Of a stretch of 38,066 bases of DNA, positions 25,439-33,615 are shown piece by piece (within the stretch, counting starts at the first letter, position 1; every line of letters starts with the position of its first letter). Source of the DNA: Candidatus Bathyarchaeota archaeon (GTDB lineage Archaea; Thermoproteota; Bathyarchaeia; 40CM-2-53-6); the NCBI GenBank assembly GCA_005884195.1, contig VBBP01000020.1, positions 1-38,066 on the forward strand, written 5' to 3'. The notes beneath the pieces were generated by a model. The model saw only the letters and a program-made list of their open reading frames with translations, did not search any database and was not told the origin of the DNA. The position numbers and the translations under genes are program-made.

Positions 25439-26692
25439 TCATGGGCTTAGCCGATTTCTGTCTCTTGGAAACATCGTGGTTTCCCTGATATTTTCTCTTC
25501 CAGTCATTTTCATGGTCAACCTCTCCAGTCCAATGGACCAGCCCGCGTGTGGAGGGGCACCATATCGGAACGAGTCCACGTAGAACTTGAAGTTCTCCGG
25601 ATTCAGTCCCTTCGACTTGAGTTGTTGAATAAGTAGGGCAGGCACATGTATGCGTTGGGTTCCAGACGCGATCTCCAACCCTCGATAGATGAGATCGAAC
25701 GCTCTAGAGGTCTTACCATCCTTGTCAGGCATTGCATAGAACGCCTTCTGTGCTGATGGCCAGCCGACGATGAAGAATGCTTCCTCCTTCAGGAGTTGAG
25801 TGAGTTTCTTTTCTTGCGTCTTGGAAAAGTCATTTCCAACCTGGATGTCTTCGCCATTCTCGTGCAGGAGCCCGATTGCGTCTCGGTATTGCACACGCTT
25901 TAGTGGCAGGTGCAGTGGTTCGAGTTTCTGACCTATTTTTTCAAGCTCTTCGTTGCTGGATACACTAATCTTCTTGATGCATTCGGCGAGAAATTCCTCG
26001 AGAACTTTCATGACATCCTCGTCTGTCGAGAATGCTTGTTCGATGTCCATCTGCCGGACCTCGTTGAGATGCGTGGGCTGTTCAAACTTTTCCGCTCTGA
26101 AAACTGGTAGAATGGTGAATACTTTCTCGAAGGATATGGCGCACATTTGTTTGTAGAGCTGGGGTGATTGGGCTAGGTAGGCGTCTTTCTCGAAATATTT
26201 GAGAGAGAACAGTTCGGCCCCGCCTTCGCTTGCCGAGGCAATGATTACAGGTGGTTGTATCTCCACGTAGCTTCGCGTGGTGAAGAATTCTCGGAAGGTT
26301 TGAAGGATCCTTGATTGGATTTTGAAGATGGCGTTGGATTCCTCGCTGCGGAAATCTAGGAATCTCCAGTTCAGCCTGGTTTCCAGCAGCGTGTTCTGGA
26401 CGCCCCTTGGGTCAAGGGGTAACGGCGTCTCGGCTCGGTTCACCACTTCGAGCTGTTCGGGGATGACTTCGATACCCTTCTTAGCGATCTTGCTCGAAAC
26501 AACTTTGCCTTTGACTAGGATGACGTCTTCTTGGTGGAGAGTGCTGATCTCCTTGACGATGTCCAGGCGCACCTTTGCCTTGGGAGCCGTTACTTGGACG
26601 ATTCCAGCCATGTCTCGTAGAAGGATGAACGAGATTCCTCCTAGGACTCTGACGTCGTGAACCCAGCCGGCCAGGACTACATCCTTGTCCAT
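25439..26692 (-). CDS. aspS: Aspartyl-tRNA synthetase (archaeal type)
   Basis: Class II synthetase that charges tRNA-Asp in the cytosol. 417 residues from ATG 26690-26692: an N-terminal anticodon-binding OB fold (VVLAGWVHDVRVLGGISFILLRD), then the class II catalytic domain with ASEGGAELFSLKYFEKDAYLAQSPQLYKQM, the motif-2 region VFRAEKFEQPTHLNEVRQMDIE, and motif 3 at the end (GLERLTMKMTGRENIRETTMFPRD). Archaeal AspRS usually starts with about 12 residues before the OB fold (RTHY...). A matching RRTALTSQLKEH is readable directly upstream in frame, but no canonical start precedes it, so the true start may be non-standard. Archaeal enzymes of this type may be non-discriminating (Asp/Asn), which was not tested. 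Confidence 0.93.
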   Translation of the reverse strand: MDKDVVLAGWVHDVRVLGGISFILLRDMAGIVQVTAPKAKVRLDIVKEISTLHQEDVILVKGKVVSSKIAKKGIEVIPEQLEVVNRAETPLPLDPRGVQNTLLETRLNWRFLDFRSEESNAIFKIQSRILQTFREFFTTRSYVEIQPPVIIASASEGGAELFSLKYFEKDAYLAQSPQLYKQMCAISFEKVFTILPVFRAEKFEQPTHLNEVRQMDIEQAFSTDEDVMKVLEEFLAECIKKISVSSNEELEKIGQKLEPLHLPLKRVQYRDAIGLLHENGEDIQVGNDFSKTQEKKLTQLLKEEAFFIVGWPSAQKAFYAMPDKDGKTSRAFDLIYRGLEIASGTQRIHVPALLIQQLKSKGLNPENFKFYVDSFRYGAPPHAGWSIGLERLTMKMTGRENIRETTMFPRDRNRLSP

Positions 26693-26854
26693 GTGCTCTT
26701 TGAGCTGGGAAGTGAGGGCTGTCCGCCGAAGATGGGACGTGTGGCTGGGTGGGCTGTTAGACAGGGTTGTTCAGCTTGGATTCGAGCAAGATGCTTGTTC
26801 TATTAGGCTTCTTTTTCTACCAATTCCCAACATCGAGCTCAAGGGTTCCCGACA

Positions 26855-28114
26855 ATGTTCCCGATTGTCATGGTCGTGCTGGACGGTGCTAGTGGTAGGA
26901 TTGGTCCCGATATGTCGCCTCTGGAGGCGGCTTCTACACCGAACCTAGACGCTTTGGCCGGGAGAGGTAGTATGGGACGGATGTATACCGTCGGCGAAGG
27001 TATTGCCCCTGAGAGTGATGCTGGCGTTTTCTCTCTACTAGGATATGATCCGCTTGAGACTCACCTGTCACGGGGCGTAGTCGAAGCTCTCGGTGCTGGC
27101 GTGGAATTCGACGATGGTGACCTTGCACTGCGGGCGGGCTTTGCGACTGTCAAAGGTGACAAGCTTGTGGACAGGAGAGCTGGAAGAAACCTTTCGACAC
27201 CGGAGGCTCAGAAGCTCGGCGCTGCTCTGAACAAGGAATTGCGTCTCAAATCAGCTGTACGGTTTGTTTTCAAGCCGACTGTGGGTCACAGGGCGGTGGT
27301 GGTCTTCCGAGCTAATGGGCATCGGTTTTCCTCGAACATATCCAACTTTGATCCGGCCTATGTCAGAAAGGGCAACATCAGTTTGGCTCAGCCAGGCGTG
27401 AAAGAGTATGACATTCCAAGGTGCGAGCCGCTGGACAAGTCTGCTGAGGCCATTGTGAGTGCGGCACTAGTCAACGAATTCGGCTTCAAAGCGAGATCGA
27501 TTCTAGATAATCATCCGGTAAACGAGACGAGGAAAAAGAAAGGTATGATCCCGGCGAATTTTGTGCTGATGCGGGACGCGGGAACCTCCAAGCCACACGT
27601 CCAGGCGTTTCAGACGAAATGGGGTGTGGACTCGTTGATGATCGCAGATCTCCCAGCTGAGCTTGGTATCGGACGATTGCTCGGGATGGATGTCAGAGAG
27701 CTAGAGCCTGGGACGGGACCCGACGATTATCGTAAGCGCGCAGAGCTTGTCCTCGATCTCATCGGCAGGTTTGGTTTTGTCTATGTTCACTTGAAGGGTC
27801 CTGATGAACCAGGCCATGATGGACTGTTCGATCTGAAGAGGAAGAGGGTCGAGGAGATCGACAAGGGGTTCTTTTCTGTCTTGGTAAAATCAGCCCGATT
27901 GAGCGGTCTGGTTGTAGCCGTTACATGTGATCACTCAACTCCTGTCGAGGACAAGGGGCATAGCGACGATCCAGTGCCCGTGCTTGTGATAGGTGGCAAG
28001 ACTAAGCCAGACGGGTCCCTCAGGTTCACAGAGAGAGGAGCTGTGAAAGGGTCATTGGGAACTTTGAAAAAGGGTAGAATGCTTCTAGAGCGTCTGAGGC
28101 AGGTTGCCTCGTAA
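26855..28114 (+). CDS. apgM: 2,3-bisphosphoglycerate-independent phosphoglycerate mutase, archaeal type
   Basis: 419 residues of the ApgM family (alkaline phosphatase superfamily), interconverting 3- and 2-phosphoglycerate in glycolysis and gluconeogenesis. Visible: metal-binding VMVVLDGASGR at the N-terminus, SPLEAASTPNLDALA, SDAGVFSLLGYDP, FVYVHLKGPDEPGHDG, and the metal-site block VTCDHSTPVEDKGHSDDPVPVLV. The length matches archaeal ApgM. Start ATG 26855, divergent from aspS. Glycolytic neighbour pyk is in the same window but not adjacent. Confidence 0.94.
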   Translation: MFPIVMVVLDGASGRIGPDMSPLEAASTPNLDALAGRGSMGRMYTVGEGIAPESDAGVFSLLGYDPLETHLSRGVVEALGAGVEFDDGDLALRAGFATVKGDKLVDRRAGRNLSTPEAQKLGAALNKELRLKSAVRFVFKPTVGHRAVVVFRANGHRFSSNISNFDPAYVRKGNISLAQPGVKEYDIPRCEPLDKSAEAIVSAALVNEFGFKARSILDNHPVNETRKKKGMIPANFVLMRDAGTSKPHVQAFQTKWGVDSLMIADLPAELGIGRLLGMDVRELEPGTGPDDYRKRAELVLDLIGRFGFVYVHLKGPDEPGHDGLFDLKRKRVEEIDKGFFSVLVKSARLSGLVVAVTCDHSTPVEDKGHSDDPVPVLVIGGKTKPDGSLRFTERGAVKGSLGTLKKGRMLLERLRQVAS

Positions 28115-28124
28115 ACCTGTTCGA

Positions 28125-29084
28125 TCAGATCGGGATTCCCAGAAATTGTCTGATTAGGATTCCCGCTATGTAGAGGGCGAGGGAGGCGGCTAGTATGATT
28201 CCTGCGATTTCAGCGAATTGTCTCTTGAATTTTCTAGCTGATATGACGGTGTCGTAGTAGGTCATCATGGCGACCAAAGCTACTCCGACGATGAGTGATA
28301 TTCCGAGCGCAGTGAGCATTGATCTTGTGAGGAAGTATGGTAAGGCGAGGAATATCGCTGTGAACATGTATGATACTCCCGTATAGATTGCGCTCCACTT
28401 GGCTGATCCTTCGAAGCCCTGTTTGGCCTGGGCGTACGCAGCGGATGCCATAGCTATGGATGCAGCCATTCCCGCGACAACGCCTGCTATGCCCGCGAGT
28501 TCTGTCCGGTTGTAAATTCCTAGGGAGCCGGCGTGGATTCCGGAGATCTCGACGACGGCGTCTGCGAGGCCTAGGACGATGAAGCTCATGTACTTGACTC
28601 GTCCCTCATGGATCTCGCCCATCAAGTATGACTCCTGATGCTCCTCCTCTTCCATCATGGCTTCAAACCGAGCCTTATCGGCGGGCGGGACGCTCTTCAC
28701 CATCCCACGGTAGCGTTCGTGCAGGGCGTCTTCGTGTCTCTCTAGGAACTTCATGGTGAAGGTCAGGCCAAGGGTGAGTCGGAGAAGGAGAGTGAAGTAG
28801 ACCTTGAGCTGGTTCACCTTAACAGCTGTATCGGGCGTGTATGCTTTCCAGAACTCGTAGTGAGATTGCTCGCCGCGAGCGAGATCTTCTAGCGCCTTCT
28901 TGAAAGACTGGTTCTTTTCATGGCGGCTGAGCATCTGGTAGACCGCACCATCCGTGTACTCGTCCCTAGCGGACTTGGCGGCAAGCTTGACCAGATCATG
29001 GCTCAGGGTCTCTTGCAAGGCTAAGCGCTTCCCAGATGCATGTCTCTGGTATTTAGTTAACCCCTGAGAGGAAACCTCGGCCAT
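28125..29084 (-). CDS. Ferritin-like/VIT1-CCC1 fusion membrane protein (MbfA-like metal transporter)
   Basis: An N-terminal ferritin/rubrerythrin-like four-helix domain (about residues 15-160) with metal-ligand ExxH pairs (RGEQSH, EEEEHQES and RHEDALHE) precedes a VIT1/CCC1 transporter domain of five membrane helices (FIVLGLADAVVEISGIHAGSLGIYNRTELAG, then IAGVVAGMAASIAMASAAYA and two more pairs). In bacteria the fused MbfA exports iron, and VIT1 proteins handle iron and manganese. The preferred start is ATG 29082-29084 (320 residues), because the upstream extension to 29129 is Ser/Pro-rich and not conserved. It is divergent from the ZIP transporter gene, so metal balance is the likely theme. 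Confidence 0.9.
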   Translation of the reverse strand: MAEVSSQGLTKYQRHASGKRLALQETLSHDLVKLAAKSARDEYTDGAVYQMLSRHEKNQSFKKALEDLARGEQSHYEFWKAYTPDTAVKVNQLKVYFTLLLRLTLGLTFTMKFLERHEDALHERYRGMVKSVPPADKARFEAMMEEEEHQESYLMGEIHEGRVKYMSFIVLGLADAVVEISGIHAGSLGIYNRTELAGIAGVVAGMAASIAMASAAYAQAKQGFEGSAKWSAIYTGVSYMFTAIFLALPYFLTRSMLTALGISLIVGVALVAMMTYYDTVISARKFKRQFAEIAGIILAASLALYIAGILIRQFLGIPI

Positions 29085-29460
29085 GGAGGCCGGCGGAAGG
29101 GACGCCTTCAGCGAACGACCAGTCTCCACAGATCAGGTTGAGGATCTATATTCAGGCACGAAGGAAAGATCGGCATGGCTACTGAACGTGGGTTCCGAGC
29201 GTTTTCACGAAGGGCGGGGCGCGGGAAAATCGACCACACGAGGGGCACCAGAAAAAGAATGCTAAAAAAAGTCGGTGAAAAAAATATCTACGAGAAAAGA
29301 TAAGTCACGAGAAAAAAATAGCTATAGAAAAAGAGACGGTCACGAGAGACGATTAGTTCGGAACCCCGCTCGTTTCTTGAATATGCCTTAGTCCATCACG
29401 ATCAATTATGACAATGAGTTATAACATGGGCGTCAATCGTCCCGTACCTCGTGCCATGGA
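29085..29460. promoter_or_regulatory. Divergent metal-gene control region with ACGAGA repeats
   Basis: 376 bp between the VIT-like and ZIP genes. The centre (29260-29350) is strongly A-rich on the + strand, unlike the rest of the window. The word ACGAGA occurs at 29290-29295, 29308-29313 and 29342-29347, twice followed by AAAA; the first two copies are 18 bp apart. Such spacing could bind a metal-responsive regulator to both promoters. No gene is supported here. Confidence 0.4.
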
Positions 29461-30372
29461 TTGATTGACTACGCGCAGCTACTATTGCTAGGCGCCATAG
29501 CAGGCTTCACGATCTTCCTCGGGCTACCCCTGGCAATTCTCCAAAATGTGAGCCCGCGCAAGAAAGGCTTCCTCAACGCGCTATCAATCGGCATCTTACT
29601 GTTCCTCGTCATCGACGTATTCAGCCACGCCTGGAACACCGCAACATGTGTTGCATCGAGCGCTTCTTCAGGAAACGCTGCGGCATGCGTCGCGTCAAGC
29701 ACGGTAGCGGTAAACTGGTCTGTTGCCGACGCTGCGATCGATCTAATTGCCGTCTTCGGCGGACTTGCCTTAGGACTCTTGGGGCTTGTCGCCTATGAAG
29801 CGAGGTACATGGCGAAGGCCCCTCCTATTGTCAAGGCGCGTTTGGAGAATGGACCCGGAACGTCTCAGCTAAGCTCGACCGAACAGGCTCAACAGATCCG
29901 GATTCTCCAGGAGCATCATCCTTACAGGCTCGCGATGATGATCGCGATTGGCATAGGCGCTCATAATTTTAGCGAAGGACTCGCAGTCGGCCAATCTTAC
30001 GCCTCAGGATCAGTTGGGCTGGCATTACTCCTCATAGTCGGTTTTGGCGCCCACAACACTACGGAGGGGTTCGGGATAGTGGGCCCACTTGCAGGTCTCA
30101 TCAAGAGACCTACAGCACGCTTTCTAGCTGTTGCAGGACTTGTGGGCGGAGGTCCCACGTTTGTAGGGACCGTGGTAGGAAGTCTATGGACTTCTGTGTT
30201 CACTTACGTGCTTTTCCTGAGTCTCGCAGGAGGGGCCATCCTCTACGTTTCAATGCTCATGTACAACTCTGGAAGAAAACAGACAACAAACCAGGTACTC
30301 ATGACAGGCATCTTCGTCGGGTTATGCGCGGGATTTCTCACCGACCTGATAGTAACACTAGGCGGAGCATAA
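29461..30372 (+). CDS. ZIP-family metal transporter
   Basis: 303 residues, eight hydrophobic segments, starting at TTG 29461. ZIP transporters move Zn, Fe or Mn into the cytosol. The diagnostic metal-path motifs are clear: IGAHNFSEGLAVGQSYASG in helix IV and FGAHNTTEGFGIVGP in helix V. The large cytoplasmic loop between TM3 and TM4 is present (about residues 115-155), but without the His-rich metal-sensing stretch. Its start codon sits at the end of the shared intergenic region with the VIT-like gene. Metal specificity cannot be read from the sequence. Confidence 0.93.
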   Translation: MIDYAQLLLLGAIAGFTIFLGLPLAILQNVSPRKKGFLNALSIGILLFLVIDVFSHAWNTATCVASSASSGNAAACVASSTVAVNWSVADAAIDLIAVFGGLALGLLGLVAYEARYMAKAPPIVKARLENGPGTSQLSSTEQAQQIRILQEHHPYRLAMMIAIGIGAHNFSEGLAVGQSYASGSVGLALLLIVGFGAHNTTEGFGIVGPLAGLIKRPTARFLAVAGLVGGGPTFVGTVVGSLWTSVFTYVLFLSLAGGAILYVSMLMYNSGRKQTTNQVLMTGIFVGLCAGFLTDLIVTLGGA

Positions 30373-30471
30373 GGAAAGAAAGTGGTCAGAAGGATTGGCC
30401 CGACAAGAGCCAGAATCCAGAATAAGCATTCCATCTGTCCTGTAGTGAATCCCTAATATGACTAGAAAAAG

Positions 30472-30492
30472 GGGGACCGACGATAGGTCCCC
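30472..30492. terminator. Bidirectional hairpin between convergent genes
   Basis: GGGGACC (30472-30478) pairs perfectly with GGTCCCC (30486-30492) across a 7-nt loop. It lies between the 3' ends of the ZIP gene and the convergent 4-helix membrane protein gene, as expected for a shared terminator or RNA-end stabiliser. No long T run follows. Confidence 0.45.
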
Positions 30493-30510
30493 GAATGGAA
30501 ATCGACGATC

Positions 30511-30876
30511 TTATCGGAGAAGGCTTGGGCTGCGGGAGCTGCGGATGAGTAGAGCCATGTTTACTACTAGCAAGGCTTCGATTGCTTTGTCCAAGTAGGC
30601 TATGGTGTCGAGACCAACGCCTGTTGCAAAAGCAGTGGTCGCCCATAGCACGAAAAGGAAGATGGCGTAGCCGAACACGGCCGGTTGGGCAAATCTTGGC
30701 TCAAAGTTTGCTGCTATGACTGCAGCTGTGAAAATGTAGATAGTCCCCATCGCGTACCAGAGGTTTTCGTAGAAGCCGGCGTAGAAGTTACCATAGTATA
30801 CGTCGAGAAGCCCTGTGATGAAGAGCAGAACAACCGCGCTCCAGCGAAACATTGCTGATCCTTTTGGCATTTGCAT
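30511..30876 (-). CDS. Four-helix membrane protein, partner of the cupredoxin
   Basis: 121 residues with about four hydrophobic helices (near 10-28, 38-58, 65-85 and 93-112), and no recognised family. Shine-Dalgarno-like AGGAG lies just ahead of ATG 30876. The cupredoxin gene ends 18 nt upstream on the same strand, so the pair is probably an operon. A role in anchoring or electron transfer with the cupredoxin is inferred from position only. Confidence 0.7.
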   Translation of the reverse strand: MQMPKGSAMFRWSAVVLLFITGLLDVYYGNFYAGFYENLWYAMGTIYIFTAAVIAANFEPRFAQPAVFGYAIFLFVLWATTAFATGVGLDTIAYLDKAIEALLVVNMALLIRSSRSPSLLR

Positions 30877-30894
30877 TTTTTTCTTCTCCTGCTC

Positions 30895-31533
30895 CTAACC
30901 CAGCACCGCTAGATATCCGGTCATTGTAGGCTGATGGTACGCACAGTAGTAGCGGAAGACGCCTGCCCAATGGGCAGTGAATGTTATCGTAGCGGTCTGA
31001 TTCACCTGTACGACAACGTCGGAGGCGCCCTTCACACTGGTGGCTACTGGGAATGTCTCATTTTGCCCAGCGTGGACGACAGCATCGAAAGTGTAAGGTG
31101 TGTCCATGGAGAAAGTATGAGGTTCAGTTGTGTCCTCTATGTTACGATAGTAGATGACGACCTTGTCGCCTTTGTTGACTGTTATGCGATCAGGAGCGAA
31201 GGTATCGTGGGGAATACCCCACGTGTGCTCGTCAAAGGGTAGGGAACTGTTGAAGAGGTAGAATGCCCTGGTGGTCGGTGCAGAGTAGTGGACCGCATAG
31301 CCGACGCTTGTTCCAACCGCAGCGCCTGCGACAATGGCTACTACGCTAACGACAAGCAACAGCTTTTCTGCGGACCATTGCCTTGTCGGCTGTGTCACGA
31401 TAGTTCGCTCCAGTTTCTCGATTCTAAGAGCTTTGTGCAGATTTTCTTTCTTTGCATAGTTGCTTGACGTGGTGGAGTTGGCAGATATAGGGGCCTTGCA
31501 CATTGAGTACAGATCCAGCGAATTGTAATGCAC
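30895..31533 (-). CDS. Membrane-anchored cupredoxin (blue copper type)
   Basis: 212 residues from GTG 31531-31533 (ATG at 31503 is also possible). A membrane helix (about residues 58-82) is followed by an extracytoplasmic cupredoxin fold. Copper-site signs: FAPDRITVNKGDKVVIYYRN, the ligand His in EPHTFSMD, and the C-terminal FRYYCAYHQPTMTG cluster with Cys, His and Met. The Cys-x2-His-x3-Met spacing resembles plastocyanin/azurin-type single-copper sites rather than binuclear CuA, which needs two cysteines. It may transfer electrons or sense copper outside the membrane. It probably forms an operon with the four-helix protein downstream. Confidence 0.88.
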   Translation of the reverse strand: MHYNSLDLYSMCKAPISANSTTSSNYAKKENLHKALRIEKLERTIVTQPTRQWSAEKLLLVVSVVAIVAGAAVGTSVGYAVHYSAPTTRAFYLFNSSLPFDEHTWGIPHDTFAPDRITVNKGDKVVIYYRNIEDTTEPHTFSMDTPYTFDAVVHAGQNETFPVATSVKGASDVVVQVNQTATITFTAHWAGVFRYYCAYHQPTMTGYLAVLG

Positions 31534-31596
31534 TCAGCAGGAGAGAATGATGTCTTGGCAATAGTGACGTGATTCCCCGGTGATCCTATTGTGCGA

Positions 31597-32268
31597 TTAG
31601 TCTTCACGAATGGGGACGCTAATTATCCTTGAGGGTGCACCGTCTCCATTTTGAAGCTTGATGGGCATGCAAATCATCAGGGTCCTTTTTCCAACAAACT
31701 GCTTGGTCGCCTGGCTGAGCGATTCTATAATGAAGATCCCGTTGCCGAGAAGGGTCCTATGTGTTATAGGGTCAGGTGCTCGAAATCTCTCTACGCTCAG
31801 AAAATCGATGCCCACGGCCCGGACCTTTTTGGAGACCAGATACTCGGCCGCGTCTCCTGTAAGGTAGGTATAGTTCGATCTTACTGGTTCCTCTCCCCAG
31901 TGTTCGCTGCACCCGGTGTAGCAGACTACGATATCGTCCTCTGCTACATGTCCTTCGAGATTGTCACGAAGGTCTTGGCCCGTAATTGCGCTGCCGATCG
32001 GCTTGCTGGACATGTCAGTTACGTATGCCTCCCCGATCAGTTTGTTCGGGGAAATCTGGTCAATTCCAATTCCGTCTGGAATGAAGTGTCGGGGAGCGTC
32101 AATATGGGTGCCGGTGTGTGAGCCGAGGGTCAGTTTGGTCAGGTTTACTCCATTCTTCTCTAGTGTAGCGTAGCTGACGAAGCTCGGGGATGGATCTCCA
32201 GGATAGATTGGCATACCATTGCGAAGCTCGTGCGTCAGGTCAACTGCCTTTTCAAAGATGTACCGCAT
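31597..32268 (-). CDS. Cyclase / kynurenine formamidase-family hydrolase
   Basis: 223 residues with the metal-binding signature HTGTHIDAPRHF (HxGTHxDxPxHF), a start VDLTHELRNGMPIYPGDP, the glycine-rich YLTGDAAEYLV region and the usual VGIDFLSVERF. This family includes kynurenine formamidase and other amide or cyclic ester hydrolases; substrates vary and cannot be told from sequence. Cytosolic, no signal peptide. It stands alone upstream of the cupredoxin (same strand, about 60 nt gap), so co-transcription is possible. Confidence 0.88.
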   Translation of the reverse strand: MRYIFEKAVDLTHELRNGMPIYPGDPSPSFVSYATLEKNGVNLTKLTLGSHTGTHIDAPRHFIPDGIGIDQISPNKLIGEAYVTDMSSKPIGSAITGQDLRDNLEGHVAEDDIVVCYTGCSEHWGEEPVRSNYTYLTGDAAEYLVSKKVRAVGIDFLSVERFRAPDPITHRTLLGNGIFIIESLSQATKQFVGKRTLMICMPIKLQNGDGAPSRIISVPIRED

Positions 32269-32412
32269 ACCGAGCCCTCACTTTGGAACTCCTAATATGT
32301 CGAGGGTACATGTCAGTGTTTGAAATCTCTCGGTAGCCCTGTCCATTCGCGTGGAGAGCGAGGCGTAGAATGGTGTGGTAGATTAGGAAAAAAGGGAGAA
32401 GTTTGAGAATGC

Positions 32413-32610
32413 CTAGACTTTGTTGAGGAGGGCCTTTACGACGTCTTCTGGGCCCTTGTAGTTACTCTCGGGGAGAGACTTGGCGACAAAGTCCTTGTCG
32501 ATCGATGGGACGTCCGACATGTTGTTGCATGCTGCCATGACTTGTGTCTTGTTCGCCGGGTACTTGATGTGGTGCTTGAGGTGTTCCAGTTCTGTTTTCA
32601 GGTTACTCAT
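32413..32610 (-). CDS. DUF2795 family small protein
   Basis: 65 residues. The pattern HHIKYPANKTQVMAACNNM...VAKSLPESNYKGPEDVVKAL fits DUF2795, a small helical domain of unknown function, often a single copy in actinobacterial and archaeal proteins. It ends with a short helix containing KALLNKV. Its start lies 15 bp from the start of the divergent 32626 gene, too close for two independent core promoters, so one may be leaderless or promoted within the other. Confidence 0.72.
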   Translation of the reverse strand: MSNLKTELEHLKHHIKYPANKTQVMAACNNMSDVPSIDKDFVAKSLPESNYKGPEDVVKALLNKV

Positions 32611-32625
32611 GAACTCACAGTGCCT

Positions 32626-32928
32626 ATGCGCTCGATAAGAACCTTCGGCGAGACGCTCTTCCTGAATTCACCGGGCTTATGTGATGAGTGGTATGTTCCG
32701 AAGCTTGTAAGTTCTAGAGTGTTATTTGATAGCGTCGCCGCGCATGAACGGTTGGATTTGTCAGAGATGAGCGCGCAATCCAAGGCTTTCGATCTTGTCA
32801 AGCTAATTGATCTCGATCCGAAACCTAGGGACAAAGGAGTGATCGAGATCCGCGGACCATACTACGCCTCTGTTAGCTACGGGTTCCTGAAGGATCTCCT
32901 TGATGTGTTCCTAACGTCGGACCGGTGA
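32626..32928 (+). CDS. Hypothetical STAS-like (DUF4325-like) protein
   Basis: 100 residues from ATG 32626 (GTG 32620 is in frame). The sequence ends YASVSYGFLKDLLDVFLTSDR and includes RVLFDSVAAHERLDLSEMSA, loosely like the STAS-like DUF4325 fold. This is a weak resemblance. It is followed 4 nt later by the tag gene and looks co-transcribed with it, which supports it being real. Divergent from the DUF2795 gene. No catalytic motif was seen. Confidence 0.5.
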   Translation: MRSIRTFGETLFLNSPGLCDEWYVPKLVSSRVLFDSVAAHERLDLSEMSAQSKAFDLVKLIDLDPKPRDKGVIEIRGPYYASVSYGFLKDLLDVFLTSDR

Positions 32929-32932
32929 CTGC

Positions 32933-33520
32933 TTGAAAACTCCTCTGTCAATGCAGGTACGCCGTTGTTCTTGGGCGGAGGGCGACTCGCTCCTCCTTGC
33001 ATACCACGACGAAGAGTGGGGCGTTCCCGAGCAGAACAGTCGCAAGCTCTGGGAGATATTAATGCTCGAAGGGTTCCAGGCGGGTCTCTCGTGGATCATC
33101 ATCCTTCGCAAGCGTGAAGCGTTTCGCAAGGCGTTCAAGAACTTCGATCCTGAGCTGGTCGCGCGTTTTCGTAAAGCGGATGTAGCTCGACTCCTCGTTG
33201 ACCCTGGCATCGTTCGATCTAAGGCCAAGATCGAGGCCACAATCGGTGGCGCCCGCGCCTATCTCGCGATGCGGGCTTCAGGGGATGATTTCTCGTCTTT
33301 CATCTGGGAACTAGTCGGCGGAAAGCCCATTCAGAATAGCGGTCCTATACCTGCTAAGACTCCACTCTCTGAGGAGCTGTCCAAAGTGTTGAAGAAGCGT
33401 GGGTTCAAGTTCGTGGGCCCTATCATCGTCTATGCTTGGATGCAGGCGACCGGCATCGTCAACGATCACTCTGCAGACTGCTTCCGTCGTGGCATAATCC
33501 GAAAAATGGGCCGACAATAA
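32933..33520 (+). CDS. tag: DNA-3-methyladenine glycosylase I
   Basis: 195 residues. Removes 3-methyladenine from alkylated DNA in base excision repair. Closely follows E. coli Tag by eye: RRCSWAEGD (the Zn-binding Cys), YHDEEWGVPEQNSRKLWE, catalytic Glu in MLEGFQAGLSW, DPGIVRSKAKIEATIGGARAYL, LKKRGFKFVGP and VNDHSADCF carrying the His/Cys zinc ligands at the end. The start could be TTG 32933 or ATG 32951, the latter beginning right at the conserved part. In an apparent operon with the 32626 gene. Confidence 0.95.
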   Translation: MKTPLSMQVRRCSWAEGDSLLLAYHDEEWGVPEQNSRKLWEILMLEGFQAGLSWIIILRKREAFRKAFKNFDPELVARFRKADVARLLVDPGIVRSKAKIEATIGGARAYLAMRASGDDFSSFIWELVGGKPIQNSGPIPAKTPLSEELSKVLKKRGFKFVGPIIVYAWMQATGIVNDHSADCFRRGIIRKMGRQ

Positions 33521-33615
33521 TGCTGATTCAAGAGATATTGAAGGTCCCGAGCGTTGGCGCTCACTCTTAATAGCGTGAAAGCGGCCCTTCTGGCTTGGGG
33601 AAGAGAGCGTTGGCT

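Noticed and set aside
29456-29458. ATG just ahead of the ZIP gene
   Set aside because: Not in frame with the transporter; the in-frame start is TTG 29461.
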